Assembly: GCF_046097095.1 (NCBI RefSeq)
Contig: NZ_CP175698.1
Coordinates: 1,860,001 to 1,924,000 of the forward strand
Source of the DNA: Natrinema sp046097095
Lineage (GTDB): Archaea; Halobacteriota; Halobacteria; Halobacteriales; Natrialbaceae
Length of the DNA stretch: 64,000 bases
Direction of reading: 5' to 3'
Shown in pieces: positions 44,536-52,757 of this stretch. The notes beneath the pieces are model-generated. The model was not told the origin of the DNA. It did no database searches and worked only from the letters and a program-made list of their open reading frames with translations. The translations under genes were made by a program, and so were the position numbers. The stretch's first letter is position 1; each line of letters starts with the position of its first letter.

Positions 44536-46593
44536 ATGGACCTCGAGTCGATCCCGGGCGTCGGCGAGAAGACGGCCCGAGCGCTGTCCGAACTCGACGA
44601 TCCGGAGCGCGCGCTCCGGGCGGGCGACGTGGCGGCAATCGCGACCGCGCCGGGGATCACGCAGGGCCGGGCTGCCCGGATCGCGCGTGGGGCGATCCGG
44701 CTCGAGCACGACGATCCCGGCGGGTTTCTGGCGACCAACCGCGCCCGGGAGGTCTACCAGCAGGTGCTCGGCCTGCTCAAAGAGCGGACCGTCACCGACT
44801 ACGCTGCCCAGCGTCTCGAGACGATCTATCCGAGCCCGCGGCGCTCGCGCATCGAGGAGGTCCAGTCCTTCGCGGCCGAGGCCATCGAGCGCGAGCCGAG
44901 TCCGGAGGTGCTCGAGGCGCTCGAAGGGGTCGACCCCCTCCGAGAACCGGGCGACGTGACGGTCCGCGAGCGGTGTCTGGCGACGACCGACGCCGAGCGC
45001 TACTCGGAGGCGCGCGAGGCGATTCCGGAGCTGTCCGTCGAGATCGTCGAGGACGCGCAGGGGCTGGCCGAACTCGCGCGGGGGTATTCGACGGTGATCG
45101 CGCTCGATGAGTCCTTCGCGGGCGTCACCATCGAGGGCGACGTGCAGGTCCGGCCAGACGCGCTCGAGACCCCGGCCGAGGTCGTCCCCGAGCGCTCGCT
45201 TGCCTTCTTCGCGCGCAACCGGGACCGACTGCGGGCGGCCGTCGCGGTCCACCAGGCCGCGGACCTCGAGCCGCCCTGTGATCTCGCGGCGCTCGAGGAC
45301 GGCCTCTCGCGGCTGGCCGAGGACGGCACGGTCGCAGGCGACGATGAACTCGACCGGCTGACGGCGGCGGTCGACGACCTCGACGCGGCTGCCGGCACCG
45401 CGGAGAACGTCGCCAACGACCGGCTCCGGGAGGCGATCCGCGAGCAGGACGTCACGATCGAGGGCGCGGATTTGCTCTCGCTGGTCGAGCGCGGGGCCGG
45501 CGTCGATTCCCTGCTCTCGCGGGAACTCGCCGACGAGTACGCGGACGCGGTCGAGGCGGCTCGCGACCACCTCGTTGACGCACTCGACCTCGATCAGGGC
45601 GAGGCCGAGATCGCCCGACGAGCGTTCGGCGACGAACCGACGTTTCCCGTCGAGCGCGACGAGAACGCCGTCGGCCGACTGCGCGAGGAACTGACCGCGG
45701 CCAAGGAGCGCCGTGCCGGCCGCCTCAAACGCGAGCTCGCGGCCGATCTGGCCGACCAGCGCGAGGGGGCCCGCCAGCTCGTCCGGGACGCCCTCGAGTT
45801 AGACGTCGAACTCGCCATCGCCCGGTTTGCCCGCGAATTCGAGTGTACGATGCCCGTGTTCACCGACGGTGAGGCGCGTGGCGCTTCGGACGGCGACGAC
45901 ACCGTCGGCTTCGACGTCGAGGGCGGCCGCTCGCCCCTGCTCGACGAGCCACTCGAGGCGATCGATCCCGTCGACTACGCCGTTTCCGGCGTGGCGCTGC
46001 TCTCGGGGGTCAACAGCGGCGGGAAAACCTCCATGCTTGACCTGGTCGCGAGCGTGGTCGTGCTGGCTCACATGGGGCTGCCGGTCCCCGCCGAGCGGGT
46101 GCGCCTGGGTCGGTTCGACGACCTGCACTACCACGCCAAGACGCAGGGGACCCTCGACGCCGGGGCCTTCGAGTCGACCGTCCGCGAGTTCGCCGACCTC
46201 GCGGAAGGCGGCGAGGGCTCGCTCGTACTGGTCGACGAACTCGAGAGCATCACCGAGCCGGGGGCGTCGGCGAAGATCATCGCCGGCATCTTGGAGGCGC
46301 TGTCGGCCAACGGCGCGACGGCGGTGTTCGTCTCCCATCTGGCGGGCGAGATCCGCGAGATGGCCGACTTCGACGTGACCGTCGACGGCATCGAGGCCGT
46401 TGGGCTGGTCGACGGCAAACTCGAGGTAAATCGCTCGCCGGTCAAAGACCACTTAGCGCGGTCGACGCCGGAGTTGATCGTCGAGAAACTGGCCGACGAG
46501 TCGCGGGCGGCGGCGACAAACGGCGGGACCGCTGTGGCCGACGGCGAGCCCGAACCGCACTTCTACGATCGGCTGCTCGAGAAATTCGACTAG
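44536..46593 (+). CDS. MutS-related ATPase with N-terminal helix-hairpin-helix
   Basis: A 685-residue member of the haloarchaeal MutS5-like group. Residues 1-60 hold helix-hairpin-helix DNA-binding motifs (LESIPGVGEKTARALSEL); a long helical core domain follows; the C-terminal MutS ATPase has Walker A SGVNSGGKTSML (about 490-500) and Walker B LVLVDELESIT. The mismatch-recognition domain I of MutS1 is absent, so a role in recombination or repair other than classic mismatch repair is likely. The ATG at 44536 starts MDLESIPGV. Confidence 0.88.
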   Translation: MDLESIPGVGEKTARALSELDDPERALRAGDVAAIATAPGITQGRAARIARGAIRLEHDDPGGFLATNRAREVYQQVLGLLKERTVTDYAAQRLETIYPSPRRSRIEEVQSFAAEAIEREPSPEVLEALEGVDPLREPGDVTVRERCLATTDAERYSEAREAIPELSVEIVEDAQGLAELARGYSTVIALDESFAGVTIEGDVQVRPDALETPAEVVPERSLAFFARNRDRLRAAVAVHQAADLEPPCDLAALEDGLSRLAEDGTVAGDDELDRLTAAVDDLDAAAGTAENVANDRLREAIREQDVTIEGADLLSLVERGAGVDSLLSRELADEYADAVEAARDHLVDALDLDQGEAEIARRAFGDEPTFPVERDENAVGRLREELTAAKERRAGRLKRELAADLADQREGARQLVRDALELDVELAIARFAREFECTMPVFTDGEARGASDGDDTVGFDVEGGRSPLLDEPLEAIDPVDYAVSGVALLSGVNSGGKTSMLDLVASVVVLAHMGLPVPAERVRLGRFDDLHYHAKTQGTLDAGAFESTVREFADLAEGGEGSLVLVDELESITEPGASAKIIAGILEALSANGATAVFVSHLAGEIREMADFDVTVDGIEAVGLVDGKLEVNRSPVKDHLARSTPELIVEKLADESRAAATNGGTAVADGEPEPHFYDRLLEKFD

Positions 46594-46657
46594 CCGCGGT
46601 TCCCTCCTGGGGTATGCAAGTACAACACATACCCTAGCTCGGTCCCTCCATTAGCGC

Positions 46658-46825
46658 ATGCCGTACGAGTTTCAGTGTCACAGGAAGGGCTGTTCTTTCC
46701 GACTGCGCTCCGATACCGGGCAGGAAGCAGCGCGACTCGCGCGTGCACACGCCCGTGTCGCTCACCGGGACCGGATCGCCCCGGCCGACCTCGACCGGTG
46801 GCTCGAGCAGGTCGAGGCCGCCTGA
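46658..46825 (+). CDS. Small C2H2-like zinc-finger protein (DUF1059-like)
   Basis: A 55-residue protein too short to be picked up by length filters. Cys7 and Cys12 (FQCHRKGCSF) pair with His31 and His36 (ARAHARVAHRD) as a C-x4-C...H-x4-H zinc site, followed by a helix APADLDRWLEQVEAA. The layout matches small haloarchaeal zinc-finger proteins related to DUF1059. It starts 64 bases after the MutS-related gene. Small zinc proteins in Haloferax influence swarming and biofilm, but the role here is unknown. Confidence 0.75.
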   Translation: MPYEFQCHRKGCSFRLRSDTGQEAARLARAHARVAHRDRIAPADLDRWLEQVEAA

Positions 46826-46857
46826 CTCGGTGTGATACTTCCGCGGTCGCCCGGCGC

Positions 46858-47181
46858 TCAGCCGCCGTGCCACTCGAGAATCCTCTTGTGGCCCCACTTC
46901 TCCTCTTCGTCGTTCGGACCGCCGGTGATCGCCTCGAGCGAGTCGGCGTCGCGCTCCTCGAGGAACACGGCGAGTTCGTCGGCGTAGTCCGCGATTGCGG
47001 CGAGCGTGTCGTCGTCCTGTAACGCGAACGACTCTTTCATGGAGTCCGGCATTCCATCGGGTGCGATGTACGTGTCTTTCCGAGCGTAGTCGCCGACGTC
47101 CCGCAGGAGTTCCGGAGAGAGGTCGCCGAACTGCTCGAGCAGGAAGTCGGGAATCGAATCCGAAGGCTCCGGTACCGTCAT
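46858..47181 (-). CDS. Conserved haloarchaeal protein of unknown function
   Basis: 107 residues, acidic and helical: SIPDFLLEQFGDLSPELLRDVGDYARKD, then DSMKESFALQDDDTLAAIADYADELAVFLEERD, ending KWGHKRILEWHGG. No motif recognised. A TATA-like ATATAAT block upstream near 47200 is shared with the divergent orc gene. Confidence 0.7.
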   Translation of the reverse strand: MTVPEPSDSIPDFLLEQFGDLSPELLRDVGDYARKDTYIAPDGMPDSMKESFALQDDDTLAAIADYADELAVFLEERDADSLEAITGGPNDEEEKWGHKRILEWHGG

Positions 47182-47313
47182 TGCTATGACCTAAATTGAT
47201 ATAATCTGTATTAATTCTTGTGACTGTGTCAAACACTAACGTGTGTGTTGGCCGCTCGAACGCGAGATCGGGCGGCCGAAGCCTTAAGACGCTGCGGAAG
47301 CAGGGTGAAAGTG

Positions 47314-48444
47314 ATGGGAGACGACCCCGACGCGGGGATGTTGTCGTGGGACGAATCCGTGTTCAGAGACGAGCACGTCTTCGAAATCGACTACGTTCCC
47401 GAGACGTTCAAGCACCGCGAGGGCCAGACCCAGAGTCTGACGTACGCGCTGCGCCCGGCGGTGCGGGGGTCGCGGCCGCTGAACGTCATGGTCCGGGGAC
47501 CACCGGGTACCGGGAAGACAACGGCAATCCAGAAACTGTTCGACGAAGTGGGAGCCCAGACGCGAGCGGTCCGGACGATTCGGGTCAACTGTCAGGTCAA
47601 CGCGACTCGGTATTCGGTGTTTTCGCGGCTGTTCGAGGGCACGTTCGACTACGAACCGCCTTCCTCGGGCATCTCCTTCAAGAAGCTGTTCAGCCAGATC
47701 GCCGAGAAACTCGTCGAGGAAGACAAGGTCCTCGTCGTCGCCCTGGACGACGTCAACTACCTCTTCTACGAGAACGAGGCCTCCGACACGCTCTATTCGC
47801 TACTGCGGGCCCACGAGGAGTACCCCGGCGCGAAGATCGGCGTCGTCGTCGTCTCGTCGGATCCCGCACTGGACGTGATCGACGAACTCGATTCGCGGGT
47901 CCAGAGCGTCTTCCGTCCGGAGGACGTCTACTTCCCCGTCTACGATCAGCCAGAGATCGTCGACATCCTCGAGGAACGGGTCGAACGAGGCTTTCACGAC
48001 GGCGTTATCTCACGAGGTACCTTGGATTACGTCGCCGACCTCACCGCCGATAGCGGCGATCTCCGCGTCGGTATCGACCTACTGCGGCGGGCCGGGCTCA
48101 ACGCCGAGATGCGGGCGAGCCCCACCGTCGAGCGCCAGGACGTCGAGGAGGCCTACGAGAAATCCAAGTATATCAACCTCTCGCGGTCGCTTTCGGGACT
48201 GACCGACACCGAGCGGGCCTTACTCGAGGTGATCGCCGAGCACGACGGCGAACAGGCCGGCGAGGTCTACGAGGTCTTCCACGACCGGACCGATCTGGGC
48301 TATACGCGCTACTCCGAGATCGTCAACAAACTCGACCAGCTCAGCCTGATCGATGCCGATTACGCCGATGTCGACGGGCGCGGCCGCTCGCGATCGCTCT
48401 CGCTGTCCTACGAGAAAGACGCGGTGTTAGACCGACTCGAGTGA
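47314..48444 (+). CDS. orc: Orc1/Cdc6-family replication initiator
   Basis: AAA+ origin-binding protein, 376 residues. Walker A GPPGTGKTT is at 62-70, Walker B VVALDDVNYL near 145-152, and the C-terminal winged helix runs from about 290 (LTDTERALLEVIAEHDGEQAGEVYEVF). Start: ATG at 47314 with AGGGTGA just upstream. Haloarchaea carry many orc paralogues, and only some sit next to an origin. I found no ORB-type repeats in the 130 bases upstream, so this may be an orphan copy. An imperfect dyad (CAAACAC, TAAC, GTGTGTG) near 47230 may bind a regulator. Confidence 0.92.
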   Translation: MGDDPDAGMLSWDESVFRDEHVFEIDYVPETFKHREGQTQSLTYALRPAVRGSRPLNVMVRGPPGTGKTTAIQKLFDEVGAQTRAVRTIRVNCQVNATRYSVFSRLFEGTFDYEPPSSGISFKKLFSQIAEKLVEEDKVLVVALDDVNYLFYENEASDTLYSLLRAHEEYPGAKIGVVVVSSDPALDVIDELDSRVQSVFRPEDVYFPVYDQPEIVDILEERVERGFHDGVISRGTLDYVADLTADSGDLRVGIDLLRRAGLNAEMRASPTVERQDVEEAYEKSKYINLSRSLSGLTDTERALLEVIAEHDGEQAGEVYEVFHDRTDLGYTRYSEIVNKLDQLSLIDADYADVDGRGRSRSLSLSYEKDAVLDRLE

Positions 48445-48929
48445 TTTTCTCGGGACGGCTGCCGGCTTCGACGGACTCGGTATTCCACGCTGTAAGACGC
48501 GCTCCGTAGCGCTCCGTCTCGAGTTCGTCGCCGGCTCGCTCGCGGTGGCTCTGAGAGTGGTATCGTCGCCGAGATACCGCGGTCGGCCAGTGGATATATG
48601 AAGGTGGGGTTCATCGCCGATGGCAGACGACGGACTAGCGGGCCGGCGGCGGTGTCTGCCGGTCGACCGGGCCCGCACTACCTTTTGTTCCAACATCTGA
48701 CCCTATTCAAAACATGTTGTTCTCATCATACGAGTGGGGATTAGTGACGGTGTCATAATCGTGACCCCATTCGAGAGGGGATTTCACCCGATCTATGGCT
48801 AGACAGTGGTTCTGTCTGGTGGCAATTTCCGTTCGTACGGCATCGAGCGCCGGTTACTTCTCCAAACTACTCAGAAATATTGTATGTGTATCAGAGGATT
48901 AATTATGGGTGACGAATGAGTGGGGCTGT
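48445..48929. other. Long regulatory gap before the multicopper oxidase
   Basis: About 485 bases without a supported gene. From 48680 it is AT-rich and holds dyads: CAACAT at 48691 with ATGTTG at 48714, the palindrome AACATGTT at 48711-48718, and a perfect AGACAG, TGGTT, CTGTCT at 48801-48817. These could be operators for the oxidase gene. Confidence 0.5.
48801..48817 (+). promoter_or_regulatory. Inverted repeat before the multicopper oxidase
   Basis: AGACAG at 48801-48806 and CTGTCT at 48812-48817 with a 5-base loop, about 115 bases before the ATG. Candidate operator; unproven. Confidence 0.35.
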
Positions 48930-50792
48930 ATGACAGAAGATGGGTTAAACCGACGGCGGTTTATGAAGGTGGGGACCGCCCTCGGGATGATGGGGACACT
49001 TCCAATTAACACCGTGGCGGCCTCGGAATCCACGCCGGATCTCGAGAAGTTCGTCCAGCCGATGCCGATCCCGGAGGTTAGAGAGCCAGACGGAAAGCGG
49101 CGAGGCGCGGACTACTACGAGATCCCGATGAAGGAGATCGAGACGAAGGTTCACCCAGATCTCCCGCCGACGACGCTGTGGGGCTTCGACGGACAGGTCC
49201 CCGGACCGGTTATCAAGTCACACCGCTACGAGCGGATTAACGTTCGGTACGACAACAGTGCCCTCCCGGAGGAACACCTCTTGGAGGTCGACGACATGAT
49301 CCACGGGACGGCTCCCGAGGACTACGACGGCTACGACGGCCCCGTGCCGGAGGTCCGGACGTCGATCCACCAGCACGGCCTTAACGTCGAGCGCCCCAGC
49401 GACGGCCAGGCTCGCGCGTGGGAGGCACCCGACGGGACCGAGGGTCCGCAGTTCGCCAAGGACGTCCACGAACTTCCCAACCGCCAAGAGCGCATGACCG
49501 CGACGTATCACGACCATGCACTCGGCGTCAGCCGGCTCAACAACTACGCCGGGCTTCACGGTTTCTACATCATCGAGGGCTGGGAGGAGAAGCGACTTGG
49601 CCTCCCGACCGGCAAGTACGACGTGCCGATCATGCTCGAGGACCGCTCGTTCGAGGCGGACGGCTCGCTCCATTACCCCGACTCGTTCGTCCCGAACTTC
49701 GCGGGCGACACCGCATTTATCAACGGCGCGGTGTGGCCGTACATGGAGGTCGAGCCCCGCCGCTACCGGTTCCGGCTGGTCAACCAGTCGAACGGCCGGA
49801 CGTTCGCTCTCGCACTCGAAAACGAGGACGGCCACGACGCGCCGGCGATCCATCAGATCGCGCCCGACCACGGGTTCTTAGAGGAGGTCGTCTCCATCGG
49901 CCACGGGGGCGACCTCGAGTCGTTGATCGTCTCGCCGTACGAGCGCGCCGAGGTCATCGTCGACTTCTCCGAGTACGCCGGCGAGACGCTCACGTTGACA
50001 AACGACGCCGCGTTCCCGTACGCTGGACCACACGGCGGTCACGACGGCGGCCACGGCGACGATGGCATGGACGGGATGTCCATGGGCGGGGACAACCACT
50101 TCCCCGAACTGCCGGAGCTCATGCAGTTCCGCGTCGCCGACTCGGTCAGCGAGCCGGATCGCAGCGCCGATCCGACCGAACTCGACCTCCCGGGCTGGCC
50201 CGGATACGACGAGCACGCCGTCAACGAGACCCGCCAGATGACACTCGGCATGCGGATGAAACAGAGCGAACCCGACATCCACGTGTTAAACGGCAAGGCC
50301 TCCTACGAGGGCGGTGAGTACGCCCAGCCACAGCTCGGCTCGACCGAGATCTGGGAGCTCGAGAACACCGGCCATCACTCTCATCCGATTCACCTGCACC
50401 TCGTTAACTTCGAGATCATCGGCCGCGGTCCCGACGGGACTCACGAGCCCGCACCGAACGAGCGCGGACCGAAGGACGTCGTCCGCGTCGATCCGAACGA
50501 GACCGTCCGTATCCTCGTCAAATTCGAGAACTACACCGGCAAATATCCGTGGCATTGCCACGTCCTCGAGCACGAGGAACACGCGATGATGCGCCAGTTC
50601 GAAGTCGTCGCTGGCAACGGCCGAAACAGAAACCGCGGCCGAAACAGGGACCGTGACCGGAACAGAAATCGTGACCGGAATAGAAACCGCGATCGGGACA
50701 GGGACCGCGACCGCGATGATGACGGCGATGCCCGAGACCGTGAAACGTGGAACCGCGGTACCGGCGGTGGGTGGAGCCTGGGACGCCGGTAA
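48930..50792 (+). CDS. Tat-exported multicopper oxidase (laccase-like) with Arg/Asn/Asp-repeat tail
   Basis: A 620-residue secreted copper enzyme. The N-terminus NRRRFMKVGTALG is a twin-arginine signal. All copper ligands are visible: HQHG, YHDHALG, HPIHLH and HCHVLEHEEHAMM, giving the type 1 and trinuclear sites of laccase/CueO/CotA-like oxidases. A Met/His/Gly/Asp-rich segment near 365-392 (GGHDGGHGDDGMDGMSMGG) recalls the Cu(I)-binding loops of CueO. The last 59 residues are a repeat of RN and RD pairs that is very basic and unlike the rest. Possible roles: Cu(I) detoxification or phenol oxidation. Start at ATG 48930; longer in-frame starts are unlikely. Confidence 0.92.
   Translation: MTEDGLNRRRFMKVGTALGMMGTLPINTVAASESTPDLEKFVQPMPIPEVREPDGKRRGADYYEIPMKEIETKVHPDLPPTTLWGFDGQVPGPVIKSHRYERINVRYDNSALPEEHLLEVDDMIHGTAPEDYDGYDGPVPEVRTSIHQHGLNVERPSDGQARAWEAPDGTEGPQFAKDVHELPNRQERMTATYHDHALGVSRLNNYAGLHGFYIIEGWEEKRLGLPTGKYDVPIMLEDRSFEADGSLHYPDSFVPNFAGDTAFINGAVWPYMEVEPRRYRFRLVNQSNGRTFALALENEDGHDAPAIHQIAPDHGFLEEVVSIGHGGDLESLIVSPYERAEVIVDFSEYAGETLTLTNDAAFPYAGPHGGHDGGHGDDGMDGMSMGGDNHFPELPELMQFRVADSVSEPDRSADPTELDLPGWPGYDEHAVNETRQMTLGMRMKQSEPDIHVLNGKASYEGGEYAQPQLGSTEIWELENTGHHSHPIHLHLVNFEIIGRGPDGTHEPAPNERGPKDVVRVDPNETVRILVKFENYTGKYPWHCHVLEHEEHAMMRQFEVVAGNGRNRNRGRNRDRDRNRNRDRNRNRDRDRDRDRDDDGDARDRETWNRGTGGGWSLGRR
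50613..50792 (+). repeat. Low-complexity RN/RD repeat region in the oxidase tail
   Basis: Imperfect short repeats of the type ACCGGAACAGAAATCGTG encode alternating Arg-Asn and Arg-Asp over about 35 residues (562-600), then a Gly/Trp tail. Such repeats are prone to slippage, so length may vary among strains. Confidence 0.7.
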
Positions 50793-50918
50793 CCCGCCGT
50801 AATCCTACACACCACTCAGCGGCGACCGATCTCGAGAGACACCGCCGTCTTGTGACGCCCTCGCCGACTTGGCAGTCGCCGGCCGAACGATCACATTCGG
50901 GATCGTCCAACGGCCGCT

Positions 50919-51317
50919 ATGGAGCGCGACGACTTCTATCAGTCCGTCGAACAGCAAGCGAACCTCGCCGACGAGGCCGACGCACGTGACGCGACGGCGG
51001 CGGTGCTGTCCGCCCTCGGTGAACGGCTCGACGAGACCCGCTCGCAGCGTCTCGACGGCGATTTGCCCGCTGAGATCGGCGACCACCTCGCCGAAGGCGC
51101 GTCTGGCCGCGACCGCTCCCTCGACGAGTTCCGGTCGCACGTCGCCGAGCGAACCGACCGCGCCGACGTCGACGATCCAGACCGGCTCTCGAGAGCCGTC
51201 GTCGGGACGCTGCTCGAGCACGTCGGCGAGGACGAAGCCGACGCGCTCAGGGCGCGACTCGAGGAGTACGGCTACGACGCGATCGTCCCCGAGTCGGGGC
51301 CCGGTGCCGGAGAGTAA
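50919..51317 (+). CDS. DUF2267 protein, first of a tandem pair
   Basis: 132 residues, acidic and helical, of the DUF2267 family: DFYQSVEQQANLADEADARDATAAVLSALGERL, then DLPAEIGDHLAEG and DEFRSHVAERT, ending EEYGYDAIVPE. DUF2267 proteins are two-repeat helical bundles of unknown function. The next gene is a paralogue 73 bases downstream. Confidence 0.8.
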   Translation: MERDDFYQSVEQQANLADEADARDATAAVLSALGERLDETRSQRLDGDLPAEIGDHLAEGASGRDRSLDEFRSHVAERTDRADVDDPDRLSRAVVGTLLEHVGEDEADALRARLEEYGYDAIVPESGPGAGE

Positions 51318-51390
51318 CGGCGTCGATGGCGGGGCGACCCCGGCACGTGCCGCCCGAACCGTGAGGCTCTGCGTCGGCGTGGCCACGGAT

Positions 51391-51807
51391 ATGGATCAAT
51401 CAGCGCTGCTCGAGACGGTGAGCGACCGCACTGACGTCGACGAGACCGCGGCCGCCGATGCAACGCGGGCGGTCCTCGAGACGCTCGGCGAGCGGCTGAG
51501 CGCCGACGAGGCCGAGGACCTCGCGGCGCAGTTGTCGAACGAGCTCCGCCAGCACCTCACCGAGAGCGAGCCAGGTCGGCAATTCTCCGAGGAGGAGTTC
51601 GTCTCCCGCGTCGACCAGCGCATGGACACCGTCGCCATCACCGGACAGGACGCGGCGACGACCGTGCTGGGGACGCTCCTCGAGGCGGTCGACGAGCGCG
51701 ACCGCGCGACGGTCGTCGACCAATTCGAACACTACGGGTTCGAGGATCTGCTCGCGGAGACGAACGCGGACGTTGACACGGCGGATCGAACGCCGGGGGA
51801 GTACTGA
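51391..51807 (+). CDS. DUF2267 protein, second of a tandem pair
   Basis: 138 residues; aligns along its length with the preceding protein: ETVSDRTDVDETAAADATRAVLETLGERL, QLSNELRQHL, EEFVSRVDQRM, QFEHYGFEDL. The ATG at 51391 is chosen by alignment with the paralogue. Divergent enough that the duplication is old. Function unknown. Confidence 0.8.
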   Translation: MDQSALLETVSDRTDVDETAAADATRAVLETLGERLSADEAEDLAAQLSNELRQHLTESEPGRQFSEEEFVSRVDQRMDTVAITGQDAATTVLGTLLEAVDERDRATVVDQFEHYGFEDLLAETNADVDTADRTPGEY

Positions 51808-51839
51808 CGGATTCGGCCGTCGAAACTGCGGTCGCGGCG

Positions 51840-52109
51840 TCAGGCCTGCTCGATGCCTTCGCGGTAGTCCTCGACTGACTCGATGGCCGATTCGACCTTG
51901 GCTTCGGTGTTCCCGTCCGCCCGCTCGCGGACCTGGCGCAGCGTGTTGAGCCGCTCGTCTAAGATGGCGTGATCAGGCTGCGTCTCGCCCATTACGTAGT
52001 CGGCGAACGCGTCCGTCGTCTCGCGGATGTCCTCGCGGATATCGTCGTCGCCGGCCGATTTCGCCGCCTCCTCGAGGTCGTCTCGCGCCTGCTGGAGTTG
52101 CTCCGTCAT
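51840..52109 (-). CDS. Small helical haloarchaeal protein (DUF7553-like)
   Basis: 89 residues, all helical and highly charged: MTEQLQQARDDLEEAAKSAG, then IREDIRETTDAFADYVMGE and LDERLNTLRQVRERAD. Resembles a small haloarchaeal family; function unknown. The ATG at 52109 is preferred over upstream in-frame starts because the helix starts there. Confidence 0.7.
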   Translation of the reverse strand: MTEQLQQARDDLEEAAKSAGDDDIREDIRETTDAFADYVMGETQPDHAILDERLNTLRQVRERADGNTEAKVESAIESVEDYREGIEQA

Positions 52110-52296
52110 ACGCCGACTCAAGACGAGTCGAGACATAACGGTTGGGCGAGCAATAGCCACGTCCGTCCGAGACTCGACCGGGCTCGGACGCGTCGTTTCC
52201 GCCGACCGTTTCGGCGGTCTCGGCTCGAGACCACCACCGGTGCCGAGGTCGTTGGGGGAAGGCTATTAGTAGCGAACGACGTTGGCTCGCTAGTGA

Positions 52297-52491
52297 ATGA
52301 CCAGTTCGGCGACGTTCGAGATATTTCAGGATAGAGCGGGCGAATGGCGGTGGCGTCTCGTCGCCACGAACGGGAACATAATCGCGGATAGCGGCGAAGG
52401 CTACGCGTCCAAACAGGGAGTCAAACGCGGTATCGACAGCGTGAAACGGAGCGCGGCCGGAGCGGACGTCCAGTTCGTGACGGAGGGCTGA
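52297..52491 (+). CDS. DUF1508 (YegP-like) protein
   Basis: 64 residues forming one DUF1508 unit: FEIFQDRAGEWRWRLVATNGNIIADSGEGYASKQGVKRGIDSV. The fold is a small beta sheet with a helix; bacterial YegP has two such units. Function unknown. Confidence 0.85.
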   Translation: MTSSATFEIFQDRAGEWRWRLVATNGNIIADSGEGYASKQGVKRGIDSVKRSAAGADVQFVTEG

Positions 52492-52757
52492 GTGCGGCCG
52501 CACAGCCGGTAGACGGATTCGAAGCTATTAGACCGGGACTACGCCGCGGACGGTTTCTCGAGTCCGGCACCGGCACATCCATCTCTCTATCCCCGTTGTT
52601 GCCGAAATCCGACGAGTTAGTCGGTGAATCGAGCATATCTCTAAACGTCGGTAGGCACGGAATTTCGTCCGTTCGACGCCCTGAGAGAGACAAAATCGCC
52701 CGTGAAGAGCATATCTTGTGTCTTATATGATGGGGCGTTCTGACCAGTACTAAACAC

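Noticed and set aside
47182..47313. Possible replication origin next to orc
   Set aside because: No ORB-like repeats or long AT-rich unwinding element were visible in this short gap.
50613..50720. CRISPR-like short repeats in the oxidase gene
   Set aside because: Repeats are imperfect, codon-phased and in frame with the oxidase; they encode its RN/RD tail.
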